Notes under the pieces: generated by a model | Told to the model about the DNA's origin: nothing | Seen by the model: the letters and a program-made list of their open reading frames with translations, nothing else | Database searches by the model: none | Program-made: the position numbers and the translations under genes | In this document: positions 31,895 through 40,963 of the stretch, piece after piece | Layout: the number at the start of each line of letters is the position of its first letter | Numbering within the stretch: the stretch's first letter is position 1 | DNA from: Cryptomeria japonica | Lineage: Eukaryota > Streptophyta > Pinopsida > Cupressales > Cupressaceae | Direction of reading: 5' to 3' | DNA length: 64,000 bases | Assembly (NCBI RefSeq): GCF_030272615.1 | Contig: NC_081415.1 | Location: 263,800,925-263,864,924, forward strand

Positions 31895-34423
31895 ATGAGT
31901 TTTACAACAATAAGCCCTACTTACACTATTCCCGTTAGACAAAGCCTTAGAATTAAGTCTTTCCGAGGTTTAATTGCCGAGGAGATGGAACCTAATTTGA
32001 ATAGCCTTTTTAACGAAGACACGGGTAATTCCTCTAATCCTCCTAATGATGAAGAAGCTCTCCATGAGGTTTCTGTAAAACAACTTTCAAAATTGGATAA
32101 CCAATTTGATGATTTTCAGCAATGGATGTCTCAAGAGTATCCCAATAGTCAAGGTCTTTCATTAATTGAGGGTCTAAAACGTATGGTTCAAAGTGATAAG
32201 AATGGAATTGATATTTTGCGTGGTATTGCACACATTGTGGATTCGAATGTGATGCCTATGAAGAGTTGTGTTGAAACTTTAGGTTATACACAACCTCCTA
32301 CTCAAGTCAATCATTCTATTCCTTTGACAACTTCTATTGCTAGCATACCTACCTTTACATCAAACATAATGACTACTTCTATACAAGACATTCCACCTAT
32401 GATCACCAGTCATGGGGGCAATCCTTCCTCTTCAATTAACCCTCTTCCTTCATTGAATCCAAATTCTTCATTCATTCCTTCAATGAGTGTTCCTATTACA
32501 TCTCCACAAATGAACATGACACAAGGGGGCAATTCATTTAACCATTCCATTCCTCCTTGTAGTGTTCCTCCTTTCCAATCATCTCCTATGACTAACTATC
32601 ATAGTGTTCCACCACCTTACTCTCAATCAATGCCTTCTTTCAATAACATAACACCTCCATCACAATCTAACACGTCTAATATGAACTCTTCGATTGAAGT
32701 GACCATTAACAATCTTGCACAAACTGTCTCTTCTTTACAGCAACAAATTGCCTCTATGAATCAATCTAAGTTTAGTGTGCCCACATTTGATGTTGCGAGC
32801 CCACTTTCTCTTGACATTGTTCGAGCTATCCCTCCTAAACATGTGGAAATCCTGCATTTAGAGCTTTATAATGGTAAAGGTGATCCTCTAACACATGTTA
32901 AGACTTTTCAAACAATTTGTACTGATTTTGCTTATGACCAAAGGTTGCTTGCAAAACTGTTTACTAGAACATTAAGAGATAAAGCCCTACAATGGTATTG
33001 CTCGTTGCCTTCTTATTCTATTACTTCTTTCGAACAACTTGCAAATGCTTTCATTCAACAATTTCAAAACAATATAAGTCCTAAAGTTACTTTGATTGAT
33101 TTAATGCATTGTAAACAAGGTGTTAAAGAAAAAGTGACCGATTTCATTGGTAGATATAAGCATTTGTATACTCAAATTTCTTTTCCAGTGCCTGACAATG
33201 ATATTCAAAGAATCTTTATTTCTAATTTACAAAAAGATATTCGAGACAAACTTCTATTTTCTGAGTTTACTTCTTTCCAACAGTTGTGTGCAACTCTTCA
33301 CAATTATCAACTGACTGTGAGTCAAATGGAACAAGCAAATCCTATGGCTCCGAGTGATAAGGGTGATAGCAGTCAACAACCATTTGGAAAGTTTAAACCG
33401 AACAGAGATTCCATCAAATTCAATGAAAACATCATCAACAACAATGTGAATGTAGCATTAGGTGTGCCTCCTATTTCTAAGTTTTTCAAGAAAGAAAGAA
33501 AGTTTACTTCTTTGAATGAATCATTGCATAGTATTATGAATAAGTTATTGGAACAAAATGTGCTTACTCTCCCTCCTATAAGGCAAATAGATCCCGCAAA
33601 GATTAATTCACCCTATTTTGATAACAAATCTTTTTGTCAATTTCATCGTCAACCTGGGCATGATACTGAAAAATGTTTTGCTTTAAAGGGTAAAATTCAA
33701 GATTTGATTGATAATAATACTATCTCTGTTTCTGGAGTGAATGATAAAGGCAACACATCTGTAGCTCCTCCTAACCAAAATCTTCAGATTTTTACTGATC
33801 CATTACCTTCTCATACCTCTAATGTGATTGAGACTAATGATTCCTCTTTCTCATCTGATGGTCTTGTGTCTATGACTCCGAATGTGATTAACTTTGTAGA
33901 GCAGCAAGAAAACCCTAAAGAACCTTCCATCACATTTGATTCTAGTGAAACTATCAGGGCACCTGATGGTCCTTTATACATAGTTGCAAAAGTCAAGAAT
34001 ACACCTTGCCGTGGAGTGCTTATTGATCCTTCTTGCATGGTTAATGTTATTACTGGGGAATTTCTTTTTACTTTGCAATTGAATCAAGTGATTTATGACA
34101 AAACAGATGTGATTGTGAAATTATTTGATGCATTTTCTTCTCCTGCAATTGGTTCTATTACATTACCTATTGAGGTCCATGACAAATCCCTTGATGTGAA
34201 CTTTGCTATTATTCCTTCATCCAAACAATTTCGTGTGAAGCTTGGCTATCCTTGGCTATCTTCCATGAAAGCTATTGCTTCTCCTATTCACAAGTGTTTG
34301 AAATTTTCCCATAATGGTGAAGTTGTTACTATTAATCATAGTCTCTTTAAACCAGCTGAAAGAACTTCTAGCGTTCCTATTGATTATTTTTGGCCTAAAC
34401 AATTCCAATCTCTTCCTCCGTGA
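31895..34423 (+). CDS. Gag polyprotein with degenerate retropepsin-like domain
   Basis: 842 codons from the first ATG of the frame; start choice is uncertain, and ATG at 31985 (MEPNLNSLF) is an alternative. Residues 1-310 are Ser/Pro/Asn-rich with a short coiled region (VTINNLAQTVSSLQQQIAS). Residues about 313-480 match the retrotransposon gag capsid domain (LYNGKGDPLTHVKTFQ, LRDKALQWYCSLP, FIGRYKHLY). A zinc-knuckle-like CQFHRQPGHDTEKC starts at residue 581. Residues 690-815 look like a retropepsin fold (GPLYIVAKVKNTPCRGVLID, LGYPWLSSMKAIASP), but the catalytic D-T/S-G reads D-P-S at residue 711. The frame is intact, unlike the copia genes nearby. Confidence 0.85.
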   Translation: MSFTTISPTYTIPVRQSLRIKSFRGLIAEEMEPNLNSLFNEDTGNSSNPPNDEEALHEVSVKQLSKLDNQFDDFQQWMSQEYPNSQGLSLIEGLKRMVQSDKNGIDILRGIAHIVDSNVMPMKSCVETLGYTQPPTQVNHSIPLTTSIASIPTFTSNIMTTSIQDIPPMITSHGGNPSSSINPLPSLNPNSSFIPSMSVPITSPQMNMTQGGNSFNHSIPPCSVPPFQSSPMTNYHSVPPPYSQSMPSFNNITPPSQSNTSNMNSSIEVTINNLAQTVSSLQQQIASMNQSKFSVPTFDVASPLSLDIVRAIPPKHVEILHLELYNGKGDPLTHVKTFQTICTDFAYDQRLLAKLFTRTLRDKALQWYCSLPSYSITSFEQLANAFIQQFQNNISPKVTLIDLMHCKQGVKEKVTDFIGRYKHLYTQISFPVPDNDIQRIFISNLQKDIRDKLLFSEFTSFQQLCATLHNYQLTVSQMEQANPMAPSDKGDSSQQPFGKFKPNRDSIKFNENIINNNVNVALGVPPISKFFKKERKFTSLNESLHSIMNKLLEQNVLTLPPIRQIDPAKINSPYFDNKSFCQFHRQPGHDTEKCFALKGKIQDLIDNNTISVSGVNDKGNTSVAPPNQNLQIFTDPLPSHTSNVIETNDSSFSSDGLVSMTPNVINFVEQQENPKEPSITFDSSETIRAPDGPLYIVAKVKNTPCRGVLIDPSCMVNVITGEFLFTLQLNQVIYDKTDVIVKLFDAFSSPAIGSITLPIEVHDKSLDVNFAIIPSSKQFRVKLGYPWLSSMKAIASPIHKCLKFSHNGEVVTINHSLFKPAERTSSVPIDYFWPKQFQSLPP

Positions 34424-35281
34424 AGTGATCATCTTTTCAAATCTTATCAAAAGTGGAAAACAGATATGATCCTATCTCTAAGTGAACCTAGAACGCCCAA
34501 ACTTGATATTCCTATCATTCTTGAGAAGGAAATTCTTCCTTTGAAAGATAAAACTAATGTCTTTCCTCAAGAAGATTCCCAACCCATTCCTATGGATGTA
34601 ACTATGTCTATGTCTAAAAAGCTTTCTAAAAGTAGACCTATACCTCCTCGTCATGATGGACTTGGTCTCCTTCCTAAACCAAATATTCCTCCTTTATATG
34701 GAGCAGTTCCTCCTCCTTCCTTTTATAAAGAGAAGAGACCTTCCTCTTCTCCTATTATCCAGCCTAAGAGACCACAACCTAAACACCCAAGTGATAAGGA
34801 TGAGAACATTCCTCCTCCTCAATCTTCTCAACTTCCTACTAAGACTAGACGAAATCATTCTGTGCGTGAACGCCGACGAAAGCGTCATCTTAGAGCTCAA
34901 GCAGCTGCTTCTCAAACTTTTCAATCTCCAAAAACACCTTCAACAAGCATTATTCCATCTTCTCCAAAATCTCCTAAACATAAGATGCATGATGGTCTTG
35001 ATCCTGTGCGAGTTAAAGATCCTATTTTTATAAATCTTGATGATGATATAGATGAAAATGTTATTCATGATGAAAATGTTACTTCTCTTGCTTCTGATAG
35101 TGAATATGAACTTGTTGATATTGATAACCATTTATCTAACGAATTTTCTAAAGCACTTATCCTAGCTCCTAGACAAGAACAACGTGGCTTGGAACATGAA
35201 CATAGCCCTTATTTGGATCTTGTGATAGCTCCATCTACTGTGTTGGATGTTCCTCCTCTAGCGTGTTTCCTGCCTTCCTGA
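34424..35281 (+). CDS. Downstream part of the gag frame after a TGA
   Basis: This stretch is in the same frame as the gag gene and open right after its TGA (34421-34423), with its own ATG at 34466. It encodes a proline-rich, low-complexity segment, a basic run (RERRRKRHLRAQ), and an acidic tail (NLDDDIDENVIHDENV). No pol domain is seen. It is either the C-terminal part of one ancestral protein cut by a CGA-to-TGA change (the TGA follows CCG), a readthrough product, or a separately translated ORF. The following base context (TGA AGT) is not a known strong readthrough signal. Confidence 0.6.
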   Translation, partial: SDHLFKSYQKWKTDMILSLSEPRTPKLDIPIILEKEILPLKDKTNVFPQEDSQPIPMDVTMSMSKKLSKSRPIPPRHDGLGLLPKPNIPPLYGAVPPPSFYKEKRPSSSPIIQPKRPQPKHPSDKDENIPPPQSSQLPTKTRRNHSVRERRRKRHLRAQAAASQTFQSPKTPSTSIIPSSPKSPKHKMHDGLDPVRVKDPIFINLDDDIDENVIHDENVTSLASDSEYELVDIDNHLSNEFSKALILAPRQEQRGLEHEHSPYLDLVIAPSTVLDVPPLACFLPS

Positions 35282-36074
35282 AACATTGATCAGCAAGATC
35301 GGGGGGTAGATGACGTGCTAGACTAGTTTCATTAGCATAGCGGACTCTCTCCTCCTCTCTTTCTTTTGTTACTTCTTCTATGTGTTATTCTCATTCTTCT
35401 ATTTGTTGTCCTTAGTGTTGACTACTTGAGGATGATGCAAAGCATTGAGATCTCTTTTGGTCTCTCTCATGTTGACTCAAAAGACACATGTGTTCCCTTC
35501 TTCTAGGTGACCTTCCTTGATTGGGGAATGAAGAACAATTATGCATACATACATATGATATACATGAATTATCATACAACATACTGACCCCGAGGAAAGC
35601 GAAGTCACCTCGTGCTTTGTGTTTTGTGTCTATTATCCTTGGGTTTATCTCACACTTGGGGGCTAAATCTTTGTGATAATGTGCTCCTTTCTCTTCTCAT
35701 TTCTTATGTGTATCACTACCTTAAAGCAATCACCCCCGTTGAGGCGTGTGTGATCGCTTTAACGTAGGGGGACATACACCCCATCTATCCCTTCAGGATA
35801 CTTGAAAATTTCTTGGCGAACTTAGCTTTGCCTTGAAAATTTTTGGTATTTCTCTTACATGACTCATAGTGAGGGAACCTTACCACTGACAGTCATGGTT
35901 CTCCCTTGTGATTTTCCCTTTTACTTTGTCAATCGAAGTCGTAAGATCCTTAGTCCACTAGGGGCTTGGTGTGTCTTGCCTCCTTGACGTGGTGAAAGTC
36001 TTTCAATGTTGTTTCCTTGTACTTTACCAGAAGTATGAGCGTACGCCTATACTCCCACTAAAGTGGAGGCTAAA
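35282..36074 (+). other. Gag-only element, 3' untranslated region
   Basis: 793 bp without coding signature, ending in the purine-rich AAAGTGGAGGCTAAA just before the 3' LTR, the likely plus-strand primer. Confidence 0.75.
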
Positions 36075-37339
36075 TGTAGCGTCCTAAAATTGTGACACTT
36101 GCAATTTCGATTGCATTTCGATCTTCATGATGGCGACGCAACACAGAACCTGAATGGAGACCCTAAAACTCGTCCGCGACATCAAAAACTACATTTTTTG
36201 GCACCTTGGCCTGATCCCTCCTTGCACCCTGTTGTCCCAGGAGGTGGGACCAGAGTGCCCAGTGCCCTGGTCCTTCAGGACCATGGCGCCCAGTGCCCTG
36301 GTCCCCCAGGACCATGGCGCCTAGCGCCCTGGTCCCTGGCCCTATTTTGGGCCTGGTCTCTTTTGGGGCTTCGGGTCTTTATGTTTGCAAATTGGAAAAT
36401 ACTCTTTCCTGGTTGGCCCAAGGTCAAAAAAATTAGTCTATCAGCCCTAATTGACAAGTATATAAACCACATTTTCCTCTCCCATTTGGATAGATGAAAA
36501 AAAAAGGTGTGGAAACGATACTCAAACATTCAAGCATTCAAGCATTCAAGCATTTCCTTCAAAGCAATTGAGCATTCTAAGTCTCCATTCAAGGCTAAGT
36601 GTTGCATTCAAGACAAGGATTCAACCATTGAAGAGGAGATCACTTACAACATACAACATACAACATACAACAACATCTACACCTTCGCATGTAAGAATAC
36701 AAACATTCTTACAACAAGGTACTAGTACTTGTTTTACATTACAAACATTTACATTTACAATAATTTCTCATTTCTTGGTTAATTCCAAAACCGGGGTTTG
36801 ACCTAAGGGCAAACCCCTAATCCCTAACCCCCCAATCGTCTTCACTTTTCTGTGTGTAGGTTGCAGGTACGCGGCTGAAATTGAAGATCTGGAATCCTTG
36901 TGCAGAGACGAACAGATCCCCCTTCGTTTCGTGGATTTTTCGGAGGACCGTGTGCACGCCGAGCGCCATTGTCCCGTCAACTTTCACTCAAATTTGCAGG
37001 ACAGTGCCATCTCAACATTTTACTGCTAATTCCAGGTCCGCAGCTTCATCCTATATTCCTATCTCTGTTTATAAGCGAATCTTTCTCACTTTTCATGCAT
37101 TCCTAGTTCAATCCTCCTATCTACATTCTTTACAAAAGAGGGTAGCCTTGCTATCTTAACCCTTGAAACTCATTTAGAATCCAATCTTGCATTGTGTGGG
37201 ATTGGATCTTGTGGGTTTCAACCCCTCTTTTGAATGTAAAGTCTCCCCTAAGTAAAAACCATCAACCCTAGTGACCTCCCTTCTCTCTCCTCGGAGTTGG
37301 AAGGGGGAGAGCAACTAGGGTTCGATTTTCCACTTTACA
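36075..37339 (+). repeat. Gag-only element, 3' LTR
   Basis: 1265 bp. Compared with the 5' LTR it has three instead of four ATTCAAGC repeats (36528-36551), two extra 7-bp ATACAAC units near 36660, and one extra A in a homopolymer; together these account for the 7-bp length difference. Most point differences look like transitions. It has two U3 hairpins (36269-36282 and 36300-36313) and AGGACCGTGTGCA at 36944-36956. Confidence 0.93.
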
Positions 37340-37540
37340 GTTATATTTCATGTATATATAGCTTATTTTTAATAAATTAAAAAAAAAATAAAAAAAATAC
37401 AGGATCCCATTTTTCATTTTCAAAACAAGATCCCATTTCTTAGATTTAGGCTTGGGATCCTGACGCAAAACAAGATCCCATTTCAAATTTTGACTTGGGA
37501 CCCCAAACTATAACGAGATCCCGTTTTGTTTCTCATGCAC
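37340..37540. repeat. Outer end of the right palindrome arm
   Basis: It starts with the GTTAT duplication, then continues as the inverted counterpart of 15400-15612 (ATTTCATGTATA, AGCTTATTTTTAA). Motifs around GGGATCCTG and AAGATCCCATTT recur here, as in the left arm. Confidence 0.75.
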
Positions 37541-38179
37541 TCCGAGCGATTTGCCATTTTTTTCTAAGTGTAAAATTTCCACACTAAGTGGACACAACTT
37601 CTTGCACTTACCCAAAGCTTTTTTGATAGTATATATATGTGTGAATTCTAATGGAAGGAGCAAAAGCTACAACCACAAATATTTTTAATGACCATTGATT
37701 CTTGATCACATTGAAGGAAATATCTAATAGTAGCCATTCATGGATAGAAAAATGAGCCTCCTTAAGCTTCAACAACAATATACAGTTAAACTCAGTTATA
37801 GCCTGGGATAGTCAAAATTGTTGCAACAATCATTAGTTGTTGACAATCAAAGAACAATTATAATGATTTAAAGAGTTACAATAAGGATCAGTCCTATTTG
37901 TATGATCACAATCTTGGGTAGAGATTAAATGAAAGAGTGACTATTAACATTAAAGAACATTAATAATTCATGAGCAGTCCTAAGCCAATAGAGATTATAA
38001 TGCAGATTTAGCTCATGGAATCACAAATCTAATGATCAACAACCTCCTGTCTTGAAGAGAAAACCATTGAAGTGTCCTCAATACCATTCAAAGAGAGAAG
38101 TCCTAGCATTTATCTTAGGACAATCATTATTACATCAAATCACAATATCACAATCATTAATAACGATGTATGATCACTG
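37541..38179. other. Spacer, no gene seen
   Basis: AT-rich DNA with no coding or element signature. Confidence 0.4.
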
Positions 38180-39093
38180 TGTTGGCAATTGACACTCAAT
38201 ATTTGGTTTAATTATGTTGTCATTGATGGCAACATGATTTTGGGTTCTGGCTTCATATGGTGTACCAAAAGGCACTTCACAAACTCTACACTGACACTGA
38301 CACCAGCATCGACAAGATAGAAGGATTCTTTAGTAACCGGAAATGCAGGCTGACATGGTATAGCAAAAGTCATCGATATTGGAGGCTGACACATCTTGGA
38401 TCCGACATCAATAGATAGTTTTAATGCCTATTCATTTATGTTATCTAGCTAACATGTAATATGCTATTGTATATATCTTTGTAAGCTAACATAAGGCATG
38501 GAAATTGTATAGGGTATATAGGTCAGTTTGATAAATAATTTTGTAATAAGGAATACATGGATATGGACATAAAATGTGCGAAATCTTTTTGAGAGACTAT
38601 GTATGCAAGGAATTCATTGTAAGGGTTATTCTGGTACTGAGGTTTAGGGTTTTTAACCAGAACAAACAAAGCTTAAACCATAATTGTATTCTGGCATAGG
38701 AGATTTTGTATTAAGTAGTTCACAATTCTTTGGATTGTTGTCTAGATTATTATGTAGTCAGTGAGGCTCCTATTGTGATGAGCAATGTGCTCTAGGTTGT
38801 AAGCCTTCTTGCAAGTGCAGGCCCATAATTTATTGTAATATCTATTCATATGACCAGTGAATTGATATTATGGGTCACAAATCCCACTGTGTTTTTTCCT
38901 CTTTAAGGTTTTCCACATATAAATTTGTGTGTCATGTTTCTCATTTACGTGTTTGGCTTATTGGTTGCATTAATTCTTTCAATCCTGTTCATATCAGTAT
39001 ACCGGTTGGTGTATGAATGTTTTATTAAGATTAAAATCTTCTATTTTGGTATAACATTGATTCACCCCCCCTTAGTGTTATTGGTTTCCAACA
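38180..39093 (+). mobile_element. Copia-type 5' LTR of a truncated element
   Basis: 914 bp, starting TGTTGGCAATTGACACTC and ending TGGTTTCCAACA, followed by a primer site and gag. No matching 3' LTR is found in the window, so the element is truncated or rearranged at its 3' side. Confidence 0.85.
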
Positions 39094-39095
39094 GT

Positions 39096-39107
39096 TGGTA
39101 TCATAGC
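39096..39107 (+). promoter_or_regulatory. Primer-binding site of the truncated copia element
   Basis: TGGTATCATAGC, one mismatch from the initiator methionine tRNA complement, two bases after the LTR. Confidence 0.85.
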
Positions 39108-39167
39108 CTTGTGCCTCAGAGGAAGTTTAACAGCTTGAGGAAGATCTTGAAACCAGAATCTTTGAAG

Positions 39168-40100
39168 ATGGCTTTGGAGAAGCAGCTTGAGATGGCACTT
39201 GAAGATTATGATGCTAAAAGATTGAAGAATTTAAAGCTACAAAATGAGTTGAATTCTACTAAGGAATTCATTCTTATCCTACAAGAGAGACTTTCATTTG
39301 TTCAAGCTAGGAGGAAAGAACGTTTACAAAATTAGGATGATGAAAATGCACTTAAGGAACAATGTCAGAAATTAAGTCAGGAGAACATGGTTATGAAGAA
39401 TGAAATGCAAACTATTACTATGAGGATGTCTAAGGAGATTGAGGGTAGGAAGAAAAAGGAATTAAGTCTTGTTGTATCCCTGAAGAACAAATTTGAAGAA
39501 TGTGGTAGGTTGACTCATGAAAATGAGATATTGAGGACCAATTTGGTACAATCCCAAAGCAATAAGCAAAATCTTGAGAGACAAATGATGATATTAAAAG
39601 AGGACTTAATTGTTGCAAGTGAGTACAAAGAAAAAATAAAGGTCAGCTCAACACAAATTCATGACTTATTTAAGAGACAAAGGTAGATTGGAGATTCCAA
39701 TGGACTTGGATTTGAGCAAGGACAGAGTTCTGGTACTGCTAATGATGATCAAAACCATAAGGCACCGGTAAGACAATTTAATCCTTATAAATTCAATGGT
39801 AGATGTTTTGTTTGCAATAAATTTGGACACATGGCTAGGCAATGTAGAAACAAAGCAAATCAGAACCTTGATTCTGCTTCCAGTAAATGTTCAAAATGCA
39901 ATAAGTTTGGTCACAAGACAAAAGATTGCAAAATGAATGTAAAATGATATGCTTGTGGAAAATTTGGAAATCTTAAGCGATTTCACCGGTTTTAGCAAAG
40001 CGATTCAAAAGAACAATGTTACATGTTATGCATGTAATGAAATTGGACATATTGCTAAGTTATGCAGAAGCATAAATCCACCGGTAGGCAATGGAGGATG
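39168..40100 (+). pseudogene. Copia gag with coiled coil and zinc knuckles, broken
   Basis: ATG at 39168 (MALEKQLEMALEDYD) starts about 60 bp after the primer site. A strongly heptad-like region covers most of the protein (39168-39680), interrupted by TAG at 39333 and 39684. C-terminal zinc knuckles follow: CFVCNKFGHMARQC (about 39808-39849), CSKCNKFGHKTKDC (about 39895-39936), a degenerate third and, in another frame, CYACNEIGHIAKLC (about 40027-40068). No protease, integrase or RT follows. The same architecture occurs on the - strand at 48985-49610, so both belong to one broad group. Confidence 0.8.
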
Positions 40101-40633
40101 AAATGATAAAGGCAAAGAAAGATGTTAGTGAGATCCAATATGATCACACTCAGAGATGTGTTAGGAAGACTGAAGAGCGATCATCAGATGGGAATGTCCC
40201 GGTTATCTATCCAACAAAAGAAGATGCTCCTGCACCATCAGTGAGCTCAATCGGTAACTAAGGTAGATGCCTTAGGTGTAGGCGAATCTCATGAAAGATG
40301 ATGCATATTCCTTGGGAAGAGATTCTAGAAGATGTTCAAGATATTGGAGAGGATTATCCAACATTGGTATGTTCAGAGTGAGATCCGATATCTTTTACTG
40401 GTATTAATTTATGTCAACAGAAGATTAGGGTTTTCTTGATGAATAAAAGGTCGATTACACTTCATTGTTAATCACCCAACATTTAGAGCAATTACAGAGC
40501 AATTCAAAGTGACTTAGTGCAATCAAAAGCTATTCAGAGGTGATTAGATTTCTTCTTGAGTGATCACATCAGCATCTGGAAGGATTTGTTGAAGGTTTTC
40601 ACCAAAAGCGTTCAAAGGTATTTTTCTTGAATC
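40101..40633 (+). other. Region between gag remnant and the 109-codon ORF
   Basis: No domain is seen. Near 40200-40260 a frame reads PVIYPTKEDAPAPS-like residues, perhaps a degraded gag tail. The last 200 bp look like a leader (many AGCAATT and TTCAAAG phrases) running into the ATG at 40634. Confidence 0.35.
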
Positions 40634-40963
40634 ATGGAATCAGGATCATCTTCTGCTCCTATTTTCATTACAAATATAACTGTAGTAGAAGTTAAGGACC
40701 ACCCCAGGCCAATTTTCAAATGGTATCCACATGTGGCTACCAAGGAAGATTCGGTTGGAGCATTTTCTTGCGTTCCGGAGGGAGTGGTATATATGGAAGA
40801 TGTTAGGGCCTATATTCATTGTCATATAGAGGACTTAGGCACTTCCGAGATCAAGGGGATGTATATGAATAAACTCATGGGAGAAGCTGGTAAAATCAAA
40901 TCGACATATCAACACATCAAAGATCTAGGGTTTAAATTTGTCATTAAAACCAATCCTATCTAA
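40634..40963 (+). CDS. 109-residue hypothetical protein
   Basis: The frame MESGSSSAPIFITNITVVEV..FKFVIKTNPI has balanced, globular composition with tryptophan, cysteines (FSCVPEGVVYMEDVRAYIHC) and alternating hydrophobic residues, unlike the low-complexity frames around it. It is preceded by an untranslated-looking stretch and ends with two stop codons close together (TAA, TAG). I do not recognise the family. It may be an N-terminal fragment or an accessory ORF carried by the retroelement whose LTR is at 38180, or a captured host exon. Confidence 0.45.
   Translation: MESGSSSAPIFITNITVVEVKDHPRPIFKWYPHVATKEDSVGAFSCVPEGVVYMEDVRAYIHCHIEDLGTSEIKGMYMNKLMGEAGKIKSTYQHIKDLGFKFVIKTNPI

Larger units (their letters stand above)
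29517..37339 (+). mobile_element. Complete non-autonomous LTR retrotransposon with Gag and protease-like domain only, 7.8 kb
   Basis: LTRs of 1258 and 1265 bp (TGTAGCG..CTTTACA) are flanked by GTTAT on both sides. The 5.3-kb interior has a 1.1-kb leader, one long frame (31895-35281, one in-frame stop) and a purine-rich stretch before the 3' LTR. Reverse transcriptase, RNase H and integrase are absent, and no remnant fits in the 793 bp after the frame. The arrangement matches the TR-GAG type described in plants, which depends on an autonomous partner. The Gag and the C-H-H-C knuckle resemble Ty3/gypsy Tat/Ogre-like elements. LTR identity is about 95% by eye. Confidence 0.93.
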
